A program made the translations under genes and the position numbers. Below the pieces are notes generated by a model. That model was not told where the DNA came from. It saw only the letters and a program-made list of their open reading frames with translations, and did no database searches. From assembly GCA_003667245.1 (NCBI GenBank), contig RCNN01000195.1, forward strand, positions 1-46,021: DNA of 46,021 bases. The letters are read 5' to 3'. This document shows, piece after piece, positions 24,007 through 36,400 of this stretch (within the stretch, counting starts at the first letter, position 1; each line of letters starts with the position of its first letter). The stretch comes from Heterostelium multicystogenum. Lineage: Eukaryota; Evosea; Eumycetozoa; Acytosteliales; Acytosteliaceae.

Positions 24007-24288
24007 TATTTATTTATTATTATCTTTGTGAATTGACCAACGAATATATTAACTATCTATCTAGATATATTTGTTAACAAATCTGATAGATCCAAGCATC
24101 AAATGTGTATGAAATTTAATTTAACACACAATCAACCAATCAGCAAACATCACACTCACTTCGTTCGTTTTTTGTTTTTTTTAATATATTTTAATTTAAA
24201 TAAAAAATGTTTGTTTTATTGTTATAAATAAATAAATATTAGTAGTTTATTGCTTGTTGTGATCAACAGTGAGATTGTTGTAAGTCAT

Positions 24289-25951
24289 TTAGGCAATACG
24301 GGTAAAAGTAGCTGGATTTGCAGAGTTTACAGCATAACCAAAGTTAACTGAGGCTCCTGGTGCAAGGCTTGATGACCAGGATGGTAATGACCAAACAATT
24401 TGACCATTGACAGTGCTTGATTCAAGTCCCCACATTCCAGAGATCAAGTTTGATTGTGGAGAGGTGAATTTTGGATTGCTGACAGTGGTCGCACCATTGT
24501 TTTGGACTTGACCATTAATTTGGCTCGTAATACCAGATCCACTACCCCATTGTGAAGTTACAGTTTGGGTGAATACTAATTGATTGGAGCCAGTAGTAGA
24601 GGATGTAGTAGTTGTTGATGGACCAGTAGTTGAGGTTGAGGAAGTAGTTGAACTAGTGGTTGGCTTGACAGTTGTAGTTGAGGTAGTAGATCCAGTGGTT
24701 GGCTTGACGGTTGTGGTTCCAGTTGTTGAAGTGGTGGATCCAGTGGTTGGCTTGACAGTAGTAGTTCCGGTGGTGGAGGTAGTAGATCCAGTAGTTGGCT
24801 TGACAGTTGTAGTTGAGGTAGTAGATCCAGTAGTTGGCTTAACAGTTGTGGTGGATGTTGTTGAACCGGTAGTTGGTTTAGCTTGTTTAAGATACTTTGA
24901 AACATATTGTCCAAAGTTGGTTGATCCAGAAACAATGTTAGCTTGAGCAACAGAGATATCCCAGAGCATTACACCACCAAATGTTGGGTTGTTGATATAT
25001 GATGAAACAAGATTGGTGAGAGTTTGTGCAGTGACATATCCACTACCAGCAGCATAGGTGTCAGCAGGAGCACCAATGAAGATCTTTGTATTTGGAGAGT
25101 TGGCGGTGATCCAGTTGGCCCAAGTGTTGTAGTTGAAGCTTGATCCAGAGGCCAAACCACAGTAGTTATTGTAGAATTGGATGCTGATAAAATCAATCAA
25201 GCCAGTGGATAAAGCAGTTCCTGGGTTTGGACCAATGGAAGCATCTGGGTATACACATTGTGGGGCGGCAGTTACATAGTATTTCTTTGGAGCATTGGCA
25301 AAGTAGTTGTTCTTCAAAGTCTGGACAAATATGTCAAAGTATTGTGATTGACCATTCTCAAGATCCAAGTCAACACCATCGAGTTGAACAGCACCGAATG
25401 GACGAGGATAGGTAGCATCGTTACCACCCAGGAACATATTCCAAACGGTGGTGGCAAATTCTTGGGCCTTTGCAGCAGAGCTGAATCCATAACTTCCAAC
25501 GGCACCACCGAGTGAAAGTATGACAGCCTTACCATTGGATTGACAGGTCTGGATTCCAGCACCGACATCAGGACATTGGAGAAGCTGGGAGTATCCTGGG
25601 TACAATGAACCACACATATTGGCAAGGTTCAAACCTGGAGCCTTGATGCTTTTTCCAATGATGTTCTCTGATGAGAAGAAAGTATTCAAAAACGATACAA
25701 AGATGACATCATAAGTGGAGTCGGTACAGTAGGTATTAATTTGAGTTTGGTAAGGTTTTCCACCTCCAGCAGCTCCATTCTAAAATTATATGTTTTTATT
25801 AATATTATGGAGGAAGTTAATGGTAACAACAGTTGTTAAAGAACTTACTTGTCCCCAGTAGGCAGCTACATTGTTAGCTGAGTTTAAGTTGAATGATTGT
25901 ACAGAGAGTATAATTGAAAATATTATTACTAATAAATAATTGATATTTCAT
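24289..25951 (-). CDS. Secreted GH18 chitinase with CBM49-like tail
   Basis: Class III-type family 18 chitinase, expected to hydrolyse chitin outside the cell. Exon 1 (25951-25849) encodes a signal peptide and NNVAAYWGQ. An intron (25848-25780) separates it from exon 2 (25779-24289). The glycosidase domain contains GKAVILSLGGAVGSYGF and the catalytic DGVDLDLE (DxxDxDxE, general acid Glu), then YYVTAAPQCVYPD, DFISIQFYNNYCG and GGVMLWDISVAQ. A Thr/Ser linker with KPTTGSTTS repeats leads to a terminal beta domain (NQLVFTQTVTSQW to the end), like the CBM49 cellulose-binding domains of Dictyostelium matrix proteins. Length is about 530 residues. The only break is in the signal peptide, where an extra base in the run at 25934-25936 is likely. 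Confidence 0.9.
24640..24880 (-). repeat. KPTTGSTTS-coding tandem repeat
   Basis: Inside the chitinase linker, units of about 42-51 bases coding KPTTGSTTSTT(G)TTTV recur five to six times with near-identical sequence. Unit number is likely polymorphic. The opposite-strand frame over this array is a by-product. Confidence 0.8.
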
Positions 25952-26979
25952 TTTGTTGCTTGTTTGATTGGATGATTTGATACTTGTGAATTGATCCAAT
26001 CTTCCATATTTATAGTCTTCTGATTACTTGATGATGCTAAGAACATAAATTTAGGGGCCAATACCAATACCATTTAGTAACTAATGGAGCTTGTTTAAAT
26101 CCATTTTTAAAATTATCTCTTTACAAAACAATATCAACTACCCAAATTAACAAGAGATGCAAATTTAGTTATAAAATGGTTTAATTGTTGGCTTTATAAG
26201 AAATTACAATTTCAGTATGTAGCGAGTGATGCTACGCATTTGGCTTTTAAAAGAGTAGTTGTATCCATTATTCATTATGATGGCTTTATGTAACCTACAT
26301 TGTGGTTTCGAAATCCTCTGATGGAAGTTGATTTAATATCTTCTGATGAAAATCATTGATATGGTATTCAGAGTTTACTTGTGGTAGAGCTTTTTAAACC
26401 AAAAAACTTCTGGAATGTATTTTATTTACATAGTTTAGTTTTCAGATTGTATTTGAAAAGAAGAAGGATACATCCTTATGGTATTGTAATTTGATAGATT
26501 AACGGGTAGTTAAAAATGGATAAAGGATCCACGATACCACGTGAACTGATCTTTGATAAAACACTTGTTATTGTTAAATCCTTTTGATCATTAAAGAGAC
26601 ATGGTTTTTGATCCCCGACAATTGTTCTCATTTCGACATCAACAACACAAAAAAAATGAATTTTAACACCCTTGCTTTTTCCAATAATGGGAACTCAGAA
26701 GTATGGTTTTTACAATAATGAAAGTGGCTGGAACCATCTACTAATACTACTCAACAATCATATATTCTGATTAAATCGTTTAAAAAATGATGACATTGAT
26801 TAATCCATACTTTAATTAATTCTATTCTATCTTTCAATTCAAGATTATAAATATATTATCTTTCAAATTCAAAGAGAAACCATTCCAATTATTTGTTTTA
26901 ACTTGAAATAATAAAATGCAAAAGGACAAATTTATTATGTTAAATGAAGGATTGATTGGAATGTTGAGCATATTGATTC
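25952..26979. other. 1-kb intergenic region
   Basis: No gene called. One forward frame between about 26200 and 26510 is mostly open (with residues like LQFQYVASDATHLAFKRVVV) but is broken by stops and matches nothing I know. It could be a decayed gene. A GTAGC/GCTAC hairpin lies near 26220. The left end should hold the chitinase promoter. Confidence 0.4.
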
Positions 26980-28310
26980 TTAAAGAATATGAAAGTAATA
27001 ATAAAATATTGATAACATGTTAAATCTTTTGTAAATCAATTGAAAAAAAGGAACATAGATCTGATGGATCCTATTGGTTTGAAGATTAGATGAGAGCTCG
27101 CGAACTCTTAAAGTTTCTTGTAGGACTTTGACGAAAAAGATTCTCTTAATCTTCTTAAAGCTCTTGTTCAATCTGATGATTCATCCATAATTAGAATTTT
27201 CAATATGTATGTGACTAAAAACTAAAATACATACCTTTTCTTAATGGTTGAAAATATAAGATAAAAGATGTCGGAAACTGAGAATCTAGTTATTATGGTT
27301 TTCTTTCCATTCTCGTCGATACCAATGGAGGTTTTAAGCTGATTGATCTCAGTGTCCTTCTTTTCGATGATCGTTTCAAGCTGGTTGATACGATTCTTCA
27401 TCTTTTGAGCCTGACATTCGTTTTCCAAATGGTATTTGATCGTTTCATCGCACTTTCCATAGTAATAGCAGCCATTCTCTTTGTTGGGACAGAATCGGCT
27501 GCTACTGTAGAATAGATTGGTACTGGATTCCCACATTTCATTTTTCTCTTCGTTGTCGTAGGTCGAGTGTTGTGGTTGGTGTTTATTTACAGGTGCTGAC
27601 GAGTCTAAGTTTGGTGAAATCGATTTCGATGTATTTCCTACAACTACATTACTGTTGATACTAGAAATACTGTTGCTACTGCTACTGCTGATCATATCGG
27701 ATGAATTAATGTCGAAAGCTGTCATTCTTTGGCAGGACAGAGAACGATTGGCTCGATGAGTTGGAAGAGGATGAAAATGGTGAGCTTGCGGTGGATGAGG
27801 AGTAAAAAGAAGCAAATGGTGAGCTTGTGGTGCGTGGCGAATTTATTCTATCAAACTCAGAGTCGGATGAGGTTGTCGAGAATATGAAATTTGCTGGATT
27901 ATAGCGACATGATTCCTCGTGTGTGGGTTTACTTCCAAAGCTAATAATACTTCCACATCCATCTTGGCGAACAGTTAAAATACCATCCACCATTTCGACT
28001 CCAAATTTACAATAACACAGCAAACTATCTAATTCATCTGGAATGAATGAATGAATGAATATTAGTAAAGAGGATAACACGATCAATGATTATAGGTTGA
28101 CAACATACTCTTCAAATGGAAATTGATATCCAATGTGTTTATTGGTATATGGTCGATTGGACAATGCACCAAAGTCTCTATACAATTCGGACAAAAAAGA
28201 TGACCACACTCTATGTTGACCACTGGACAGCTCATAAGGCCACCGTGGTTGCAGCAAAGGAATTTGTCATCGGGTGGAATTAAAAACAAAGTTGTTTCTA
28301 TTGGATCCAT
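26980..28310 (-). CDS. RING + TRAF-type zinc finger protein
   Basis: Exon 1 (28310 to about 28110) starts MDPIETTLFLIPPDDKFLCC and contains a RING-like finger: C-NHGGLMSCPV, then ECGHLFCPNCIETLVHCP. A GTATGT donor ends it. Exon 2 begins DELDSLLCYCKFG with QDGCGSIISFGSKPTHEESC, a TRAF-type zinc-finger pattern, then a Ser/Asn-rich linker with a frame break near 27720. A second finger, FCPNKENGCYYYGKCD with HLENEC, is followed by a coiled coil (KNRINQLETIIEKKDTEINQ). A third exon (about 27150-26980) ends in hydrophobic residues. RING plus TRAF zinc fingers suggests a ubiquitin ligase. Dictyostelids have many such proteins, so the substrate is open. No MATH domain is seen, unlike many relatives. 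Confidence 0.75.
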
Positions 28311-29360
28311 TATTAGGTATTAATAAAGTATCGTTAATTAAAGGAATTTAATGAAAATATAAATTATAAATAAAGTAATATTTTATTATTATTAACAAGT
28401 CGGTGGAATAAAAATTATAACTAAATAAACCAGTCAAATAATTATAAATATATATAGAAATAAAGTTTAAAATGGAATTAAACAATATAAATGAATGAAA
28501 TTGGATGTTTGATTGCAAATATATGAATTGTCTTTATTGGTTATTGGTTGGTGAAGTTAAATGTTAGTGTGTTCGAATTGGTAATTATGTTAAATTAACA
28601 CAACAAACACACAATAACATTCAATCAATCCATCTGATCTGATGATGTTTTATATTTTATAATTTATAATTTATAATTTTCAATCAGTAATATTCATCAT
28701 AATTGTTAATGTTAAAGGAAAGAAGAGAGAAAGAGAAAGAGTAGAGGACCAATTGATCACATTTAACACCTCTCTGGTAATTTTAATGTGGTCAGCAACC
28801 AACCACCTACTTTAAAAACCACACAGCAAACAAACACCAAAAGTAGAACTATTTTAAAATACTAACCACTAATTAATAATTAGTAGAATTATGTGGTTTC
28901 TTTGATTGTAATGGTTAAATCATGGTTTCTTTTTATTTTTAGATAAAAAAGAGATTACTTAAAAATTGTGGTGACTGTGTAGTTTATATTGTTCTTTAAT
29001 TGTTTGAGAACATTAAATGCAGGGTTGATTACTACTCTAATAAATGTTAGTGAATTTTAGTTTATTAATTACATACCATATAAGGAAACCAAAAAGGTAA
29101 TATTTCGGAGTAGTAGTTGTTGTAGAAGGGAAAGACAGTGGACTTCTCTTTGAAGGTCTCTCGAGTCCTTTAGGATAGGCGGTCGCACCTCAATGAGAAA
29201 CACTCTAAACTTGTTGCAAAATTAATTAAATAATTTCGTTTTAATTTGAATTTTTTTGATTTCATTTTATTAATTAAAGTTGAAACTAGGAATAAATACA
29301 AGAGATAATATTTGGAAGATTGCAGTCTACACACTTTATTAAGATTAAATAAGTTGAATT
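28311..29360. other. 1-kb divergent intergenic region
   Basis: Very AT-rich, with no coding frame. It contains short TTTATAATT repeats near 28650-28680, purine runs near 28720-28745, and a distinct GC-richer block at 29105-29210 annotated separately. Promoters of the RING/TRAF gene and of SFT2 should lie here. Confidence 0.5.
29105..29210. ncRNA. GC-richer island, candidate non-coding RNA
   Basis: About 105 bases of near-balanced composition inside a kilobase of AT-rich spacer. Complementary segments include GGACT/AGTCC (about 29140-29168) enclosing CTTC/GAAG, and a GGT-CGC-ACC mini-hairpin at about 29191-29199. It does not fold as a tRNA and I recognise no snRNA motif. No open frame crosses it. 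Either strand is possible, and it may instead be a promoter element. Confidence 0.3.
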
Positions 29361-30150
29361 ATGAGTAGTTCAGGATCAAATACAAACTATGGGTTTGATA
29401 ATCTTGAATTCAAGACGAATCAATCGTTTTTAAGTGCTGCTTCTGGATCGATTGGCTCAGAGACAACTAAGTATTGGAATGATATCAGCGAATCTGGAGG
29501 AAGCATGTTTTCCGCGTTATCGGGAAAGATTACAAGTGTAATTCCCGGCGCAAACAAGTCCAATCAACAACCCACTTTCTATGAAGAAGTTCAACAACAG
29601 ACCTCATTTACATATATGCAAAGACTGACTCTATTTGCAGTTACCTTATTGATTGGTATTGCATTAATTGTCATGGTACGATCTTTTTTAATATATATCG
29701 GATCTATACTTCCATTCTAATCCCATTTAAACAACAGTCAACATTCTTTGTATTTTTCACCGAGGACATTTGCAAAGCTATATACACTCGGTAGTCTTAG
29801 TGTCATTGTCGGACTAGTCGTACTTGTAGGTTTGAAAAAGCAACTCGAAAATATTACATCCTCAAAGGAGAGATTGTATTCCTCATTAATTTATTTAAGT
29901 TCCATCGGTGGAACCCTTTATTGTGCACTAAGTGTAAGTTACATGATAATGATGTTGATGGTTTAGGCTAAACCTCATATGTTAACTAATTCTCCTATAG
30001 CTTCGATCGACATTCCTGTCAATGTTTATGGTTGTTGTACAATTTATATCAGTACTCTGGTACTCACTCTCTTATATTCCATTTGGCCAAGCCATTTTAC
30101 AAAAGATCGCATCTGCTTTTCTTTCCTTCTTTGTAGGCTCAAGTAGCTAG
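29361..30150 (+). CDS. SFT2-family Golgi/endosome trafficking protein
   Basis: Four-segment membrane protein. Yeast Sft2 aids fusion of endosome-derived vesicles with the Golgi. Exons are 29361-29675, 29738-29933 and 30001-30150. A Ser/Gly-rich cytosolic N-terminus of about 80 residues precedes the first membrane span (LTLFAVTLLIGIALIVM). Then come SPRTFAKLYTLGSL, the family signature, a span VIVGLVVLVGL, then SSLIYLSSIGGTLYCALS, and VVVQFISVLWYSLSYIPFGQ, which matches the conserved wYsLSYIPFG end. Exon 2 has one base too many. The T run at 29753-29757 is the likely place and restores STFFVFSPRTF. Confidence 0.9.
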
Positions 30151-30338
30151 CCTAGTTCATATACGACACTGTTATAATATAATAGGCAAAACCAATATAA
30201 AATCTATGACTGTCTATGTATTTATATATTAATGTATATCTACAAGTTTGTTTTTTTTATTATTACATTTGATTTATATCTTTATATCATTGATATTTGT
30301 ATTTTTGTATATTACTATTGATATTCATTGCAATGTTA

Positions 30339-31754
30339 TTATCTCTTTCTAGTGGTGGATGAAGTTGAATCAACTGTTGTCGTTTTGTTATTGCTATTGT
30401 TGCTATTGTCATTTACTACTTCAAAGAATATATTGATACACGATTTGTTTACTGTTGACTTGATTTTAGCATCCAAGCTTGGCCACTGGTAGACAAACCA
30501 ATCGGCAAGATTGTATTGCATGATCTTTCCAGACAGCGAGAGGTCGTTGACTCTGGCTATACTTTCACAATAGATAATCTTTGATTTCTTCAATCCAATC
30601 AATCTAAATAAAAATGCTGCTGCTACAATGGGAATACAGGTACCGGGTCCGTTGCACAAGACAACGTCGGGCTTCTCCTTAAAAACTAATATCAAACAAT
30701 ATAACAATGATATCAACTAGAATAAATAATCATCGGGTCAGTGAAACGCACTGAATGTATGCTTGCATGAATCGTCATAATAGGTGCTTCTACATACTGT
30801 TGTCCAAATACTGTGAATATAACTTTGTCCAACGTTTCTACTTCTTGGTATTGCTTTAACAGATCGCTTCTCTGAAACCTTGTCGTTGAGTATTATCTTG
30901 TCGAGTGAACGCTTGTCAGAGTCTGCAAGCACATAAGTGATATGGTCGAATCTGTCTCTGTCCAGGCTCTTGAGGAGGTAGAACATCTCGGCTGTGTGGC
31001 CACCCGATCCCAGCACGACCATGGTCTTGAGATGATCATCGCCGACTGTGCTCTTGAGTGATTCTGTATGCTCCTTAAGGCCCTGTGAGAATCTGGTCAG
31101 TGATCTATCAATGGTTTTATCATTCATCTGCTGTCTTGTCGCCAAATATGATTTCAAGTCATCCTTGATGACTGCTGCCAAGTTGGATGGTTCGCATGGA
31201 AGCAAGTAGTTATATGGCTGTCCAGAAAGTCTATCTGCCAACTCAACTTGATGATTATGCATCAATCTGCTGTTGGTCACACATACAATTGGTTTGTGCA
31301 ATTCCAATGACTCCAATATAGATCCCGATCCTAAGTTAAACAATCGATTAATCAATTATTATTTAGTTAGTCATCAACAACAATGTTAGTTAGCTTACAT
31401 ACCACCATGAGATATAATCAAAGTACTACGATTCATGTCGTCGTGTAGACTTGGTTTGAATCTATAGTAGTAAGACTGAAATCCAGTTGGCAAAGTTGGT
31501 TGCTGCAGTTTTTGATGCTGCTCAAGTTGCTCCTCATCTTCGAGGTTGACAGAGTTCACTGGGATGTATCCACTGTTACCAATTTGCATGAGAACAGCAT
31601 TGTATCCAAAGCTCTTTAGCAACTGATGAAACTCTTTCTTGTCAACCTCTTGTATGAGCTCCTCGAATCTAGTGGTACCAACCGTCACAAAAACATATTT
31701 CTTTTCATTCAAAAATGAACTACTACTATTCTTATTATTATTATTATCCATCAT
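30339..31754 (-). CDS. ALG13-ALG14 fusion, UDP-GlcNAc transferase
   Basis: Three exons (31754-31403, 31330-30798, 30716-30339) join without a break to 420 residues. The first half is ALG13: KKYVFVTVGTTRFEELIQ, LIISHGGSGSILESLEL, KPIVCVTNSRLMHNHQVELA. The second half is ALG14: TMVVLGSGGHTAEMFYLL, HITYVLADSDKRS, IPRSRNVGQSYIHSIW, KPDVVLCNGPGTCIPI and IIYCESIARVNDLSLSG. In yeast and animals these are two polypeptides. ALG14 anchors ALG13 to the ER membrane, and together they add the second GlcNAc to dolichol-PP-GlcNAc for N-glycosylation. Here the membrane anchor typical of the ALG14 N-terminus is absent or replaced by the fusion, although LISLLYCLILVF is hydrophobic. The Asn/Thr-rich tail is low complexity. 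Confidence 0.92.
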
Positions 31755-32122
31755 CGTTCAATATCAATTAATTAGTCAAGTTTACAAATGCTTATGCATT
31801 AGCAACAAAAATTTGATCAACAATCAAAAACTAAAGCCAACCACAATTAGCAAGTTGGTGAATCATCCACACACCAAAATACACACTTTAATTTTGATGT
31901 TTGATTTGGATTGAAGTGAGTGAAACAGATCTGTTTTTCTTTGAAAAGATCTCCCTAAAAAAAGTCAAATTTCACTCAAAAGTCAAAATAGTACCCAAAG
32001 TAATTAAAAAAAAATTATGTTTTGGTCTTTTGTTGTTCATTGCAGGTTCAGGGTTTTCAATTGAAATCTTTATTTTATCACTAGATTAATTAGATAGATA
32101 GATAGATAGATAGATAGAAATA
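31755..32122. promoter_or_regulatory. Divergent promoter with (GATA)n tract
   Basis: About 370 bases between the ALG13-ALG14 start (minus) and the FKBP start (plus). It ends in a run of about seven GATA units (32090-32118) immediately upstream of the FKBP ATG, placing the microsatellite in the 5' leader. No other motif recognised. Confidence 0.6.
32090..32118. repeat. (TAGA)n microsatellite
   Basis: Seven near-perfect TAGA/GATA units a few bases upstream of the FKBP start codon. Confidence 0.9.
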
Positions 32123-32829
32123 ATGAATATTAAATATACAGTTTTGATTGTTGTAGCATTGATTTGTTTGACAAGCGTTGTTGAGTCTGCCAGAGGAAAG
32201 TCTGATAAGCTCCAAATTGGAGTTAAGGTATGTTAAGCTAATTATATTTCTTGTGTGGTAGTAGTAGTTGTTGTTGTTGTTACTGCTACAACTGATTCAA
32301 CACTTGTCTATTTATCTATACTAATAACAATTCAATACATTAGCATCGTCCAGCAGAATGTACAAGAAAGACAACAAAGGGAGATGTTTTGAAGATCCAC
32401 TACACTGGTACTCTCCTTGATAACGGTGAGAAGTTTGATAGCAGTCGTGACCGTGGTGAACCATTCGAATTCACTTTGGGTCAAGGTCAAGTATGTACAA
32501 AGTGTATATATTATCATTTGAAACTAGTCCTTATTACTGATTCAATTGATTGCTAAAATAGGTTATCAAGGGTTGGGACAATGGTTTATTGAACATGTGT
32601 ATTGGTGAAAAGAGAAAGCTCACCATTCCACCATCTTTAGGTTATGGAGCTCAAGGTGCTGGTGCAAAGGTAAATATCAAAAATCACCTGTTATTAATAC
32701 ACATATGATAGCCCTCATTTAACTAATTAATTTCGAATTGACTCTACTTAGATCCCAGGAAACTCTTACCTTGTATTTGAAACTGAACTCATCGATATTG
32801 TATCAAACATTTACGACGATCAAGAATAA
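32123..32829 (+). CDS. Secretory-pathway FKBP prolyl isomerase (FKBP2-like)
   Basis: Peptidyl-prolyl cis-trans isomerase of 145 residues. Exons are 32123-32227, 32344-32490, 32562-32669 and 32752-32829, all phase 0 with no frame break. A signal peptide ([20 protein letters not shown]) precedes one FKBP domain: [78 protein letters not shown], then [12 protein letters not shown]. The active-site residues (YTG, FDSS, GQVIKGWD, GYG) are all present. It resembles FKBP2/FKBP13, the ER folding helper. The end (YDDQE) lacks an HDEL/KDEL signal, so ER retention is not shown and it may be secreted. Confidence 0.93.
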
Positions 32830-33497
32830 TTATATAAATCTAGATAGATTGTCTTTCAATAATTTTGTTGTTAACTTAATATAAATCTAGCTAGGTGTTT
32901 GTATTTATTTTGTTTGATGGCTCTGTCGATGTCACTTGGGTCTGCGGAGCTAGAGCCAAAGAAAAGTTCATCATAATATCAATAATAATTTATTTACATT
33001 ACATTTGGGTGAAATCATTTGGAAATTGCCAGTAAGATTGTTCAAATGAAACCGAACGATAGATTCGGTGTATCCATTCCCATTACAATTTGTTCCTTCA
33101 ATTGAGTATTTATACATTCAAGTGAATATGTTAAAAAAGAAGATACACGTACGCATCAAACAACATCAAATTAAGGCTCAGATCTCCAATGTCTCAAGGT
33201 ATCAGTCGGAGATCAATCTTTCTATGGTTGTTTCTACTCCATTATGAGATATTTTAGTTGATTTGATATCATTGATTATTGTTGTTGGAAATTATAATTT
33301 GGTAAAACCATACCTTTCTCGAAAGATTCTAAATTTTATGGGGGAGAATCAACCTCCGTACCTTATTGCTCAGATCAAAAACTTTCTCATAAAAAAATCT
33401 AGATCTAAATTTTAACAAATCATGATATTTTAAGAAATTTAGATTCCACTCCCAATTGAAAAAACCAGTATTATCTTTTTTCTGTTCATTCCTAAAA
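32830..33497. other. Intergenic region with gene relic
   Basis: About 670 bases between the FKBP gene and the first comC-like gene. It contains the relic at 33172-33245 and a GC-richer stretch near 32920-32965 (GATGGCTCTGTCGATG...GGAGCTAGAGCC) that may be another remnant. No intact frame. Confidence 0.5.
33172..33245 (+). pseudogene. Relic of a comC-like gene
   Basis: About 70 bases closely resemble 36955-37026 of the adjacent gene. The core CTCAAG-TATCAGTCGG-GATCAATC-TTCTATGGT is shared with a few substitutions. The corresponding protein piece (SVGDQSFYG) is in frame here but has no flanking coding context. It is best read as debris of an earlier tandem copy, which implies repeated duplication in this cluster. 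Confidence 0.65.
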
Positions 33498-36400
33498 ATG
33501 ATGAGATACATATTCTGTATAATCTTGTTTTCATTTTGTATAACTACAAGTTTTTCGGCTGAAGTACTTGAATCTAGAGAATGTATGTAAAAGCAATCCC
33601 TTTTATCTCTTTTAATAATTCACTAACGAATGAATAGTACAATCTATCAAATGGCTAATAAATCAGGTTAGTTTCTCATTGATCTCATCAAATGAATCGT
33701 TTTAATATTAACAAAGCTACAGTATAAAGTCAATAATTTAAATGTATCTGGAGATTCATGTGAGTCAATCAATGCAAACTCCAACCCACCCTCATTAACA
33801 TGTACTCTAATTAATGGGTCACCAACAATAACGGAAATGTATGTAATTCAAAATCAAATATATTAAATTATTATTCTGACAAACAATATTAATATTAAAC
33901 TTTTAATAGTAAATTGTCTATTAGTGTTTCTCTAATTACTAATGACCCAGGCTATATTGATTTATTGTATTTTCCAAACTTAATGAGATTTACAATTTCA
34001 GGAAGTGTGGGATTTCCTCCTGTAAATTTATCATATTCTTTGTTAGGTTTACTTGATAACCAATATAATACGGTACTTCAAGAGATTTATATCTACAATT
34101 TATATCTTTCCTCGGTACCAACTTTTCCTCGATATTTATCACTAAATTATTTGTATGTTTAAAATAATTTTAAATAACTTTCTTAAAGATACTAACAATT
34201 TAACTTAGTCGTACTGAAAATAATTCTATGCAAACTGATTTAGACTTATCTCACTTGTTAGCGAAATCAAAAATTATAATAATGTCGGGCAACAATTTTG
34301 ATTCTGGAACCAAAAATGTTTTTAAATACTTCAGAATTACTCGAAAACTTACCTATTTTAATATTGTAAGCAACAAAGAACGATAGGCATTTAACTTTAT
34401 ACTTAATAATTGTTTAAACAGGAATATTGCGTATACAAATATATTAGAGATTTATGGCAGTTTTAATATTACTGATAAAAACTTTCCAAATCTTTATTCT
34501 ATGTAAGTCAAATTCCTGAGGAAGCTAGCTTGTTTAAAAATAATATTAACTTAGCCTATTCCCTAAGTGAAATTGAAAAAAATCCATATCTAGAGTATGA
34601 ATTTAATCAAAGTAAATTAAATTACATGTAGGTTATGTATTTTAAATAATACTTCTTCATTTTACTAATACAAAACAGTACAATAGATAATTGTAAGGCC
34701 AAATTTGTTAATCTGCTTTCAGTTGTATCAATGTATGTAAAAGATATTCCAATGGTTTAGGCATATAGATATATTTACCAAATAACATTTTAATAATTTA
34801 GGAGGTTAAGTACATGCGATGTAAATACTGAGTTTTTAAACTTTCCAAGTTTACTGCTGCTGTAAGAAAAAATAAATTTACAATTAAAAATATCCTATAC
34901 TAAAGTATTTCTTCATCAAATAACTTGTAGGGACATAAACAATAATACTTCACCACTCTTAAAATCTAATGTTCCCAATATGTATGTTTTAATTCTTTTA
35001 TAATATGATACATAATTTTATTAACTTAAAAGTAAACTAGACAAGCTAGAGATACCCAAGTACCAATCTTGCCCGATGAATCGTGGTTTAATAACTCTCT
35101 CATGTTGTACGTAATTAACTTCATGTTCTTTAGTGTTTATTATTTATTAACCTATATTAAGAACCTTAATCAATACCAATTCCAATGGTTATTTAAGTGA
35201 ATTTAAAGATGTAAAAAATGTCTACGTTTATATAAGAGGAAATCAGAATGTCACAGGACAGCTCTATGATTCTTATTGTGAAAAAACAATGCTTCTTCCA
35301 GGTGTAAAGATTGATCCAAATAATACCCATGTCCCGGATTGTTATTATTGTAATTGGGACCAAGTTTCTTCAAGGGTCCCTATAGGAACTCCTCCTCCTC
35401 CTCAAAGTTTCCCATGTAGTAAGTTGAATTATTACAATCTAGTTTTGTTAAATATTTGCTAACAAAAAATATTTAGGTATGTATTTAGATAAATACCAAT
35501 ATCCTATTTCCCAATCAGGAGGTAAGTAAACAAATAATTATGTCCGTTATTTAAATATTGACACTTTGAGCATAGAAACAATCACAATAACTGGTCAAAA
35601 CTTGGGGTGGAGTGTTGGTGATAACAGACTCACTAGTATTGTTCCAAACAGAATATTTGCGTATGTGGTCACATTTATCTTTTGATGTAGATATGAATTT
35701 TACTTACAATTGGCCCACATTTTAGATATAAAACAAATGATATATATGGAAGTGTAGAATTACCTTTTTTCAACTACAAACCACTTATCAATTGGGGTTT
35801 TAAAAGTACGATAGTTTTACTATTTAACCAGAATTCCTTAATTGTTTCTAATGTATTATTATTATAGATCGATTAGACTATGTTCATACCGAGAATTTAA
35901 ATTCTACACATTCTTTAGCAAAATTATATGGACTATTTAGTGGTAACAATACTTTCTATATTGTTTCAGTTGATGGTAATACTGGTTACCTTTCTTATAC
36001 TTCAACAAGTCGTTTAGAATGTATTATTCCAGTTTACATTAGCCCAGATCAAACTCCACTTTTGACAAATTTGACAGATTTTGTATTATCTCTACAATTA
36101 TACTCTTCTAGTGGTATGTAATCCATATAATATTTCTATAATTATAATTCTAATTAAATTTCTTGTAGAACTTGTTATATCATCAATTAGTTTAAGCCAA
36201 AACTCTATGATTTTAGCTTCTAACTTTGGACCGAATCCATTCAATATTTCGGCATACATTTCTTCATTAGAATGTATCAATAGAATCGTGAATTCAACAC
36301 ATTTGATTTGCCAACCTCAGAATCTATCAAACCAAACACAATTCGTAAACATTCTGTTGTTCGCAAATGGATACAATCAGACAGCTACCTATCTTTACCA

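Noticed and set aside
24584..24946. 120-codon forward frame over the chitinase linker
   Set aside because: Product of the Thr-rich tandem repeat on the other strand; its own sequence is only Val/Glu-rich repeat.
25952..26979. Transposon or decayed gene between chitinase and RING/TRAF gene
   Set aside because: A partly open frame exists but no terminal repeats, transposase or reverse-transcriptase motifs are visible.
29105..29210. tRNA gene
   Set aside because: No cloverleaf, no T-arm GTTCGAATC-like box and no acceptor pairing; kept only as a generic RNA candidate.
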